From Stieleria mannarensis (GTDB lineage: Bacteria > Planctomycetota > Planctomycetia > Pirellulales > Pirellulaceae): a stretch of DNA of 64,000 nt. The translations under genes and the position numbers were made by a program. The notes below the pieces were generated by a model. It made no database searches. It had not been told where the DNA came from and saw only the letters and a program-made list of their open reading frames with translations. The first letter of the stretch is position 1, and each line of letters starts with the position of its first letter. The DNA lies in assembly GCF_014154935.1 (NCBI RefSeq), contig NZ_JACEHH010000016.1, positions 62,001 through 126,000 of the forward strand. The letters run 5' to 3'. Below, piece by piece: positions 25,916 to 33,217 of this stretch.

Positions 25916-26146
25916 ATGACGACTCCCGACAGTCCGTCCGAGCAACCTCAAGACGAACAAGGCACCAAGTCCTTCGACTCCATGGCCGAGGGAGCGGATC
26001 CGGGGATCCTGCGCGAGTTCATCTGGTTTGTGAAGTACAACAAGAAGTGGTGGCTGACGCCCATCCTGGTCGTCTTATTGCTGTTGGTCGTCCTGGCCTT
26101 CGTCACCAGTTCCCCCGCCGCCCCCTTCATCTACACGTTGTTTTGA
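25916..26146 (+). CDS. DUF5989-like single-pass membrane protein
   Basis: 76 residues from ATG 25916, eight bases after the SxtJ-like stop. An acidic, polar N-terminus is followed by EFIWFVKYNKKWWLTPILVV and a single membrane helix (LVVLLLLVVLAFV), ending SSPAAPFIYTLF. The WFVKxNKKWWLxPI motif and tail are characteristic of small proteins next to SxtJ and carbamoyltransferase genes. The last 72 bp overlap, on the opposite strand, the 3' end of the polysaccharide-export-like gene. Confidence 0.75.
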   Translation: MTTPDSPSEQPQDEQGTKSFDSMAEGADPGILREFIWFVKYNKKWWLTPILVVLLLLVVLAFVTSSPAAPFIYTLF

Positions 26147-27376
26147 GTCGGCGTTGAGCGTTTCGCCGACGATTGCCTTCCATCGCGTTAAGATTCTTTC
26201 GTATTGATCGAGCACTTGCTTTGCTTTGGTTGCGTCGGATTCACGTTCAGTGAATTGGACGCGAATGGATTCGAGTGCACTTGCCGTGAGCGTGCCTGAG
26301 GCGAAGAGCGCTTTCGATCGGGCAAGTTCCGATTCAGCGTGACTTCTGATTGCAAGTTTTGCCTTGAGATCTGTTTTCAGCTGTTCGATCACATCGCCCA
26401 AATAGTCCCGCTCGAGTTCCAGCTTCAGTTTTTCCATCGCCAAGCGTTTTTCCGCCGAGCGAATTCGATGTTTGAGGTTGATATTGTCTCGTTGGAGGCG
26501 CAGTTGATCTTGGCTGGACGCGATTTCGTTTTCAATCGCTTGAATAGCCGACAATGATTCGCCGGCACTGCTGATCCGTCCGTACGTATCCTCGAACGAA
26601 GGGACATCGGGGGGAGAAGGGACTTTGGCAGGCGCTGTCACAACGGCCGTGTTGTTGGGATCCAAGGGAAGAGATTCACGTGAATCGTGCGAGGCGTCTT
26701 CCTTCGGGATCAACGTCAGCATCGGACGCGCCTTCCCGGGACGCAAGAAGTCTTCGCCGATGTAAACTTGCGCGATTTTTTCTTCCGCCTGACGCACCGT
26801 CAGCCCGGCGACTTCGATCGGGTCAACCATCGGCATTGTGATCGCGCCGTCCGATCCGACGGCCAATGGGAATCCGGTGACCAAACGTCCCGAATTCATC
26901 TTGGTGACGTTGGGCGGAATCGGCGGCCCTTTGGCGGGTCCCATCGGTAGGACGCCCGGCAGGTAGACCGCGACGGTGTCACCGATGCCGATGACGTCAA
27001 AGAGTTCGTCTTCCGACGGAGTGTTGGCTTGCCAGTCCGCGACTTGCCCGGACAGCAAGTCTTCGACTTTGCGGTCGATGATCCGGTCTCGGATCGCCTC
27101 CCGGTTCTCGAGCGTTTCCTCCGCCCGGCGCAGCTTCTCTCGCATCTCCCGGATCTGCTCGTGCTGGGCCGTCTGGCGAGCGTCAAAGCTCTGCTGGACG
27201 AGCGTCTTGACCTGCGTCTTGAGTTTCGCCTTCGCGTCCGAGTCGCCTTGAGTGCTTCGGTACTCCGCCGCAATCGTCTCGGCGTCTCGAATTAGTTTTT
27301 GATGGTTCTCGTCGGCCAATCCCTGAATCGTGCCGGCGATGGCGATCCACACGATCATCACTGTCACAGATCTCAT
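26075..27376 (-). CDS. Exported polysaccharide-export (Wza/SLBB-like) protein with coiled coils
   Basis: 433 residues with a signal peptide (VTVMIVWIAIAGTIQGLA). A first helical, charged region (about 25-115) precedes a Poly_export-type domain (FDVIGIGDTVAVYLPGVLPM, then ITMPMVDPIEVAGLTVRQAE, about 125-225), and a long coiled coil (about 265-410) rich in E, K, R, L, with a Gly/Gln/Asp tail. The domain is normally in outer-membrane polysaccharide exporters, but the coiled coils are unusual for Wza, and no polymerase or flippase lies nearby. It is the last gene of the sigma factor-kinase operon, 23 bp after the kinase, so it may be a structural target of that pathway. It overlaps the DUF5989 gene tail to tail. 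Confidence 0.72.
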   Translation of the reverse strand: MRSVTVMIVWIAIAGTIQGLADENHQKLIRDAETIAAEYRSTQGDSDAKAKLKTQVKTLVQQSFDARQTAQHEQIREMREKLRRAEETLENREAIRDRIIDRKVEDLLSGQVADWQANTPSEDELFDVIGIGDTVAVYLPGVLPMGPAKGPPIPPNVTKMNSGRLVTGFPLAVGSDGAITMPMVDPIEVAGLTVRQAEEKIAQVYIGEDFLRPGKARPMLTLIPKEDASHDSRESLPLDPNNTAVVTAPAKVPSPPDVPSFEDTYGRISSAGESLSAIQAIENEIASSQDQLRLQRDNINLKHRIRSAEKRLAMEKLKLELERDYLGDVIEQLKTDLKAKLAIRSHAESELARSKALFASGTLTASALESIRVQFTERESDATKAKQVLDQYERILTRWKAIVGETLNADSKQRVDEGGGGGTGDEGQDDQQQ

Positions 27377-27399
27377 TCGACTTCTCCCGTTTGATCGTA

Positions 27400-28803
27400 C
27401 TATTCAATGCCTAGGTCCAAATCGTTCAACTGTCGGTCAAGCTCGTTTAATATCTGACCGACCCCATCGTCCCACTCCGCGGAGACGACGGGCGGGGACT
27501 CTGTGTCCACGGTCGGTGGGTGCGGTCTCGGGGGCTGGACGGGAATCGTGGCCGGCCACATCACCATGCCTGCGATGACAGCGGATACGGTCACGATCAC
27601 CAACAGGATTGCAATGACGCTGCGATGCCATGTGGGGTTCCGTCTCGGAAGCAGCTCCGGAGGCAAGCATTGGTGTGGATCGTGAAGATGATTAAGACAT
27701 TGACGCAACGTCTTTGCCACGAGCGACGCACCGGCCATTCGGCGATCTCGATCCTTTTCCATCAGCCGGGTGACCAACAGACGCATCCAATTGGGAACAT
27801 CGGGGTTGAGTTCGCTGATCGGTCGTGGTGATTCTTCGACGATCCGGCGGAGCACTCCGTAACAACTGTCGGACGTGTACGGCGGACGCCCGGTGCACAT
27901 GGCGTAAAGAACGCTTCCCAGGCTAAAGAGATCGGTTCGATGATCGATCGTCTCTCCACGAGCCTGCTCCGGCGACATGTATTCCGGTGTTCCGGCCAGT
28001 GTGCCGCTGCGGGTCAACCCGAGATCATCGACGGCGCGGGCGAGGCCGAAATCAGTCAGCTTCAATCGTTCGATGCCGTCACCCAGCAGGATGTTGCTCG
28101 GTTTTACGTCGCGATGGATCAGCCCTTTGTCGTGGGCCGCTGCCAGTCCGTCGGCGACTTGGCAGGCGATGTGCAGCATCGCTTCGGTCGACATCGGCCA
28201 AGATTGCTCGATACGTTTGGCGAGCGACTCGCCGCGGACATAGGGCATGACCAGATACGGAAGACCGTCGACTTCACTGACGCCATAGATCTCGATCACG
28301 TTTTCATGGACGATCGAAGCGGCGGCGCGGGCTTCCCGCGCGAACCGTTTTCGCGAGATCGGTGAAGCCGCCAACGTGGGACGCAACAATTTGATCGCGA
28401 CAAATCGATTGAGTGCCCCGTCAAACGCTTTCAGAACGACCGCCGTCGCACCCGCCCCGACGATTCCGACCACTTCATAGACGCCCAGTCGTCCGATCTT
28501 GCTGGGGGCGTCTGTCGGCGAAAGAAGGTTTTGGATCTGCTGGTGTTCGACAAACCATAGCTCGCCCGGGGATGCAGACGTTGCTTCGCTAGCAACGGCG
28601 ATGTCCTGCTCGGGCGTCGAACCGGACAGGCACCCCGAGAGGGCCTGCCACCAGTCCTGGCCCGCCGCGATCGATTCTAAATGGTTCTGGCAGATTCGAC
28701 ATTCGCCCAGATGGGTCTCAATTTCTTCTGCTCTCCCGCTCGGCAGGTCTTCGTACAGATACTGAAGCAGTGTCTCCGCCGCGGGGTGAAGTTCAGCGTT
28801 CAT
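27400..28803 (-). CDS. Transmembrane Ser/Thr protein kinase with anti-sigma-like zinc-finger N-terminus
   Basis: 467 residues from ATG 28803 (MNAELHPAAETLL), overlapping the sigma-factor gene by 11 bp. The N-terminal 45 residues contain ETHLGECRICQNH, a His-Cys-Cys zinc-finger like that of anti-sigma factors. The Hanks-type kinase domain follows: glycine loop VGIVGAGATAVVLKA, VAIKLL lysine, HRDVKPSNILL catalytic loop, TDFGLAR and GTPEYMSPEQAR. One membrane helix (VIAILLVIVTVSAVIAGMVM) lies near residue 415, with about 45 extracytoplasmic residues. Planctomycetes are known to pair ECF sigma factors with such kinases. The combined zinc-finger and kinase suggests that it controls the adjacent sigma factor. 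Confidence 0.9.
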   Translation of the reverse strand: MNAELHPAAETLLQYLYEDLPSGRAEEIETHLGECRICQNHLESIAAGQDWWQALSGCLSGSTPEQDIAVASEATSASPGELWFVEHQQIQNLLSPTDAPSKIGRLGVYEVVGIVGAGATAVVLKAFDGALNRFVAIKLLRPTLAASPISRKRFAREARAAASIVHENVIEIYGVSEVDGLPYLVMPYVRGESLAKRIEQSWPMSTEAMLHIACQVADGLAAAHDKGLIHRDVKPSNILLGDGIERLKLTDFGLARAVDDLGLTRSGTLAGTPEYMSPEQARGETIDHRTDLFSLGSVLYAMCTGRPPYTSDSCYGVLRRIVEESPRPISELNPDVPNWMRLLVTRLMEKDRDRRMAGASLVAKTLRQCLNHLHDPHQCLPPELLPRRNPTWHRSVIAILLVIVTVSAVIAGMVMWPATIPVQPPRPHPPTVDTESPPVVSAEWDDGVGQILNELDRQLNDLDLGIE

Positions 28804-29437
28804 CCGGTGATTCTCCCGATGAGTCTTCCGGCATGAGACTTTCATCAAATCGCTGCACCTCCTCACGCAGCCGTCTCATGATGCGTGAGCGGCTCGTGTA
28901 AACCGCGCCGACGGATCGTCCGAGCTGGTCGGCGACCGCGTCGACACTCTGCTGTTCGACCGACGTTTTCCAGAATGCCATCCAAGATGACTCGGTAAAC
29001 TCCCCGCGAATTCGCCGTGCCGCCCAGCGAAAAATCTCGTTGCGGCTTTCGTGACTCATGACCTGATCAAACGCCTGCTGGTCATCTTTGTCCGTCAACT
29101 GTGCCAGTTGCTCGTGGACTTTGGTTAATCCGCTGGCTTGCTCACGAGGTCGGCGGCGATGGTGATCGATGATCGCCGATCGGATGACCTGACCCAGCCA
29201 GGTGCGGAATCGGGCCTGGTTGGAATCGTGATCAAACCCGACGATCCCCTTGCTGATGCGAATCAAAACCTCTTGAACGACGTCGGATGTATCCGCTTCC
29301 TGCAACCCGTATCGGATCGCAACGCGGCGGATGACACCGCGATAGACCTGGACAAACTGCTGCCATGCCTCGCGATCACTGTGATCACGCAGCCGTATCA
29401 GGATACTCGGTCGTGTTTCTGGAGTATTCAAAATCAA
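28793..29437 (-). CDS. ECF RNA polymerase sigma factor
   Basis: 214 residues. Region 2 is visible as AWQQFVQVYRGVIRRVAIRY, then EADTSDVVQEVLIRISKGI and RFRTWLGQVIRSAIIDHHRR. Region 4 is SVDAVADQLGRSVGAVYTSR and SRIMRRLREEV. It is the first gene of an operon with the zinc-finger kinase and the export-type protein, overlapping the kinase start. This gene order is like the ECF groups linked to Ser/Thr kinases in planctomycetes. The target promoters are not evident. Confidence 0.92.
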   Translation of the reverse strand: MILNTPETRPSILIRLRDHSDREAWQQFVQVYRGVIRRVAIRYGLQEADTSDVVQEVLIRISKGIVGFDHDSNQARFRTWLGQVIRSAIIDHHRRRPREQASGLTKVHEQLAQLTDKDDQQAFDQVMSHESRNEIFRWAARRIRGEFTESSWMAFWKTSVEQQSVDAVADQLGRSVGAVYTSRSRIMRRLREEVQRFDESLMPEDSSGESPDER

Positions 29438-29528
29438 TCCGGCGGTCGACGTGGGATTGCGAATCAGCAGATTACACGCAGAGAGTTTGGGGATCTGTCA
29501 GCGGATGGAAAGATTTTGGGATTAAAAA

Positions 29529-29742
29529 GGCAGAATGATACGGGGCAGAATGATGGGGTAACGGGATGAAAGGGGGCAAGGCGATGGGAGACAAATGCCA
29601 GCGGGAAGCGTCAGCGAGCGGCCCGTGATTGGGGAAGCGTGCGGTGGGATGGGGGCAAGACAATGGGGGCAAAATGATGGGTGGGAGAGCGTGGTCGCGA
29701 ATCCCTTCTGTCTGCCATCATTCTGCCCTGTATCATTCTGCC
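29529..29742. repeat. R8/R9 composite repeat
   Basis: GGCAGAATGATACGGGGCAG-AATGAT (29529-29555) faces ATCATTCTGCCCTGTATCAT-TCTGCC (29718-29743). Between them lies an R9 copy (29594-29626) and G-rich variants such as GGGGCAAAATGATG. It fills much of the 29438-29917 spacer, in which no gene is seen. Confidence 0.85.
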
Positions 29743-29815
29743 TTTATTTTCTCCGCCTCCGCGAAAGCCTCCGCCGACCGAAAGCCCCACATGGTATTGA
29801 CCGCAGTTGGCTCCC

Positions 29816-29890
29816 GTTGGTGTTTAGCCATTAGGCGATTCTTTGTCGCTGTGATCGCAGCGACCGTGGGCTAATGCCCGCACACCAACA
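29816..29890. repeat. R6 inverted-pair repeat (GTTGGTGT type)
   Basis: GTTGGTGTTTAGCCATTAGG on the left; the complement of the right arm begins GTTGGTGTGCGGGCATTAGC. Each arm holds a mini-hairpin with loop ATTA (GCC/GGC or GGGC/GCCC). The centre GTCGCTG...CAGCGAC is another hairpin. Other copies are at 40348-40541 and 45950-46022. Confidence 0.85.
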
Positions 29891-29917
29891 TCAATGCCTG
29901 CGCCTTATCGCGTGTCG

Positions 29918-31168
29918 CTACTTCAGCCCCAATCCGCTGCCGCGTTTGTCCAGGGCTCCTTTGACGCCCAGTTGCCTCGGGTCACGGGCGATTTTGTCGC
30001 TGAAGACGCGGACGTCGTCCAGGATCGGGCGGATTTTGGCGGTCGCCATCTCGACGTTCTCGATCGTGCGGCGGATATTCCAGTAGATGTCGTCGTCTTC
30101 CAGCAAGCGGCGGATGGTCCCGTCGCTGCTGTTCAGGGCGGCGCTGAACGTTTCGACTTGGCGGAGCGTTCGGTCCAGGTTCCGCAGGTTCACCAACACC
30201 TGATCGACCAGTTCGTCGCTGTTTTCCGCGATCGGTTTGGTGATGGTTTCCACGTTGACGATCGCCCTTTCTGCTGATTCGATCGTGTTGCGGACGGTGT
30301 CGATGGTTTGGTCCACGTTCTGCACGGTTTTTTCCGCGGCGACGCCGACGTTTTCGAACCGCTGCCCGACGCGTTCAAAACTTTCGAACGTTTTTTGAGT
30401 CGACTGAAGGGTGGTCTGTGCTTCGTTGAGTACAACCGGTAATTCGCGAAACGCTTCGGCCAGACTGTCGCGGAGTTCGGGATTTCCGATCACGTTGCGA
30501 ATGTCGCGCATCGCGCCTTGGAATTCGATCAACGCGTTGCGGGCGTCTTGCGCGACGTCGCCGATTTGCCCTTCGGCATTCTGCACGACACCGTCTGCGT
30601 TTTGAACCAACTGGTTGACGTTGTCGCCGACCGATTGCAGCGACCCGCTGGCCGACTGCACCGCCTCCAACGTCTTCCGCATCTCGTCTTCCAGATTCAA
30701 AACCAAACTGAAGGGGTCCGACGCTTGGGTGCCGTAGGAGATCAACTGTTCGTCGGTGTACCTTTCGCTGCGAATCGTCTGCAATCGCCCTTTATGGATC
30801 GCCAGCAATTCATCTTCGTTTCCTTTAACGAACTCCAGTTTTGAATCCCCGGTGATGATCGATTTCGTTTTGATTTTGGGAAGGTACTCATGGGTCAAGT
30901 TGTTTTGGTATTTCGAGTCGATTCCGATCGTCAGCAAGACGTCATTCTCGCGCAGTTCTTTGTCGATGACCCGTCCGATTTCAACCCCACGCAACAGCAC
31001 CGGCGAGTTCGAATTGATGCCCTCTGCGGCCGGAAACTGGACCAGCAATCGGTATTCACCGGTCAACACGCGCGGCACGGCGCCGAACAAAAACGTCAAA
31101 ATGATTCCGATTCCGATGGCGGCGATGACTAAAACGCCGACGCCGAATCTGAGTCTGTTGTCGTCCAT
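29918..31168 (-). CDS. mlaD: MlaD-family (MCE) lipid-transport substrate-binding protein
   Basis: 416 residues. An N-terminal membrane anchor (LVIAAIGIGIILTFLFGAVP) is followed by the MCE domain (YRLLVQFPAAEGINSNSPVL, RGVEIGRVIDKEL, IITGDSKLEFVKG). The remaining 270 residues are helical, with repeated V/A/N/T heptads that look like coiled coil, and end with a short basic tail. In Mla-type systems the MCE protein carries phospholipids between membranes, working with the MlaE permease and MlaF ATPase. It is the last gene of mlaE-mlaF-mlaD, two bases after mlaF. It is longer than E. coli MlaD because of the coiled-coil extension. Confidence 0.88.
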   Translation of the reverse strand: MDDNRLRFGVGVLVIAAIGIGIILTFLFGAVPRVLTGEYRLLVQFPAAEGINSNSPVLLRGVEIGRVIDKELRENDVLLTIGIDSKYQNNLTHEYLPKIKTKSIITGDSKLEFVKGNEDELLAIHKGRLQTIRSERYTDEQLISYGTQASDPFSLVLNLEDEMRKTLEAVQSASGSLQSVGDNVNQLVQNADGVVQNAEGQIGDVAQDARNALIEFQGAMRDIRNVIGNPELRDSLAEAFRELPVVLNEAQTTLQSTQKTFESFERVGQRFENVGVAAEKTVQNVDQTIDTVRNTIESAERAIVNVETITKPIAENSDELVDQVLVNLRNLDRTLRQVETFSAALNSSDGTIRRLLEDDDIYWNIRRTIENVEMATAKIRPILDDVRVFSDKIARDPRQLGVKGALDKRGSGLGLK

Positions 31169-31170
31169 GA

Positions 31171-31974
31171 TTATCCTGATATCTCCATCAGCCGCTGCCC
31201 GGCTTCGCCGCGGACGAATTGTCGAACCCGCTCGTCAACGGATTGGTCCAGCCCGGCCGGCGGGCCGTCATAGAGCACTTGCGATTCGCCTTTACCCAGT
31301 CTCGTCCGCGGGTAAAACATCAGCACGCGATCGGCGACCTTTTGGGCCGTCCGCATGTCGTGCGTGACGATCACGCTGGTGACCGGATAGCGACGCCGCA
31401 CGTCCAGCATCAGTTCGTTGATCACGTCACTCATAATCGGATCCAGTCCCGTCGTCGGCTCGTCGTACACGACCAGTTCGGGTTGCAAGATGATCGCACG
31501 GGCAATGCCGACGCGTTTTCGCATGCCGCCGCTCAATTCGCTCGGTCGTTTGGAAACCACCGTCGGCGGCAGCCCGACCTCTTGAAGATGATTCAGCACG
31601 GCGTCGTGAATTTCGTCCTCACCCGCGTCGGTCGACTGCCGCATCGGAAAGGCGACGTTGTCGAAGATGGTCATGCTGTCGAACAACGCTGCGTTTTGGA
31701 ACACGAATCCGAAACGTCGGCGGACATCACTGAGCGCGGCTGGTGACAGGGTCGACAGATCTTGTCCATCAAAGTGGATCGTGCCACGTGTCGGTGCGAT
31801 CAATCCGACGATGGTTTTCATGAACACGGTTTTTCCGCAACCGCTTTCACCGATCACCGCGACCGTCTCGCCGGCTTCGATGGCGACGTTGATGTCCTTC
31901 AAAACCGTCTGCCCATGAAAGCTGACGTCCAGATTGCGGACTTCGATCAAGTGTTGTTTCGGCGAATCACTCAT
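31171..31974 (-). CDS. mlaF: MlaF-type ABC transporter ATPase
   Basis: 267 residues from ATG 31974. The frame stays open far upstream to 32775, but that region is antiphase mlaE, so the ATG overlapping the mlaE stop (ATGA) is chosen. Walker A GESGCGKT (42-49), Q-loop FVFQNAALFDSM, signature LSGGMRKRVGIARAI, Walker B LVVYDEPTTGLDP and the switch His VIVTHDM are all intact. The phrase QNAALFDSMTI is typical of MlaF. It powers lipid exchange between the membranes. Confidence 0.95.
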   Translation of the reverse strand: MSDSPKQHLIEVRNLDVSFHGQTVLKDINVAIEAGETVAVIGESGCGKTVFMKTIVGLIAPTRGTIHFDGQDLSTLSPAALSDVRRRFGFVFQNAALFDSMTIFDNVAFPMRQSTDAGEDEIHDAVLNHLQEVGLPPTVVSKRPSELSGGMRKRVGIARAIILQPELVVYDEPTTGLDPIMSDVINELMLDVRRRYPVTSVIVTHDMRTAQKVADRVLMFYPRTRLGKGESQVLYDGPPAGLDQSVDERVRQFVRGEAGQRLMEISG

Positions 31975-32861
31975 AGGATGTTCGCCCCCGACGGGTACAT
32001 CATGAAGTAGATCTTGTCCAAGATAATGTTCAAGAACAAATCGATGGCCAGAATCATCACGAAGGAATACACAAAGGCCTGCGTCGCCGCCTTGCCGACG
32101 CCTTCGGCGCCGGGTTTGCAATGGAACCCTTGGTAGCAGCTGATCACGGCAATCATCCCGCCAAAAAAGACGCTCTTGAACACGCCGCTGAACAAGTCGA
32201 ATCCGACCACACCGTCGCGCGAGTGCGTCAGGTAGGCCGCGTGATCGATTTCCAGCACCATCACGCTGTAGAAGTAACCCCCGACGATGCCCATGAAGTC
32301 CGCCATGATGGTCAGCGCGGGAATCAAAAAGATGCAGGCCAAAAAACGCGGGACCACCAGATAGTGAATCGGGTCGGCACCCATCGTCGTCAATGCGTCG
32401 ATTTGCTCGGTCACCCGCATCGTCCCCAACACCGCCGCCATCGCACTGCCGACGCGACCGGCCAGCATCGTCGCCGCCAGCACCGGACCGAGTTCGCGAA
32501 CCAAAGAGGTGTTGATCACCACACCCAAATGACTTTCCAGCCCGAGCGCGTGAAACTGGTAATAGCTTTGGACGGCCAACACCATCCCGATGAACGTGCC
32601 CGTCAACGCCACCACCGGCAAACTGAGCACGCCGATTTGATAGAAATTGATCAGCAGCGTTCCTCGTTGGGGCAACCGCGTGAAAATCCAAACCAGCATC
32701 TGCCAGGCAAACAGGGCGATGTCGCCCACCGTCGCAACCCCATCGACGACGGCCGATCCCCACTGAACCACCCACGCGTAAAGCATGTCTTTCGCTGTGG
32801 CGGACCCGTTTTCCGGGTGCCGGGGCGGCAGATCGTTCTGGGTGGATACCGAAGCGGACAT
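31971..32861 (-). CDS. mlaE: MlaE-type ABC lipid transporter permease
   Basis: 296 residues from ATG 32861 (a TTG three bases upstream is possible). MlaE hallmarks are LPVVALTGTFIGMVLAVQSY, the strongly conserved TSLVRELGPVLAATMLAGRV and GSAMAAVLGTMRVTEQIDAL, then TMGADPIHYLVVPRFLAC. About five hydrophobic segments follow a soluble N-terminus. First gene of the mlaEFD operon. The 32862-33217 spacer upstream carries an R7 repeat. Confidence 0.95.
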   Translation of the reverse strand: MSASVSTQNDLPPRHPENGSATAKDMLYAWVVQWGSAVVDGVATVGDIALFAWQMLVWIFTRLPQRGTLLINFYQIGVLSLPVVALTGTFIGMVLAVQSYYQFHALGLESHLGVVINTSLVRELGPVLAATMLAGRVGSAMAAVLGTMRVTEQIDALTTMGADPIHYLVVPRFLACIFLIPALTIMADFMGIVGGYFYSVMVLEIDHAAYLTHSRDGVVGFDLFSGVFKSVFFGGMIAVISCYQGFHCKPGAEGVGKAATQAFVYSFVMILAIDLFLNIILDKIYFMMYPSGANIL

Positions 32862-33020
32862 CAATGGAAACAGCGTGGGGGCGGGGCGGCGGAACGCAAC
32901 GGCGGCGCTACACAGTCGATTTTATCGGCAGGGCAGACTTTGCGGATGAGTGAAAATGCGAGGGCGGGCTGACGGCGGGCGGATCGTGCGGGCGGCGAGC
33001 CGCCCGAGGGAAATTCAGGC

Positions 33021-33080
33021 TGGGATAGGACCGATGGGACACATGGGACCTATACGTCCTATCTGTCCCATTGGTCCCAT
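33021..33080. repeat. R7 inverted repeat (TAGGACC-ATGGGACA type)
   Basis: TGGGATAGGACCGATGGGAC on the left faces TGTCCCATTGGTCCCATTTG on the right, with the centre CCTATACGTCCTA. A second copy with a related centre (CATACGTC) is at 52643-52700. It lies between the divergent mlaE and ileS genes; no gene is seen in that 350-bp spacer. Confidence 0.85.
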
Positions 33081-33217
33081 TTGCCGGCTGCCCCCTCGGC
33101 CCCGCTGGGGCCAACACCGCATCTGCCGATCGCCCAGCACTCCGGCTACGGCAAACGGCCCGCTGCCATTACAATTCCCCCCTCTGAATTCGCTCCGAAC
33201 ACCCGTTTCAGTTTCCC

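Noticed and set aside
29438-29917. Small genes in the R8/R9/R6 spacer
   Set aside because: All candidate frames translate repeat sequence and lack start signals.
31171-32775. 534-codon frame extending mlaF upstream
   Set aside because: The first half is antiphase translation of mlaE; the real mlaF starts at 31974 with an ATGA overlap.
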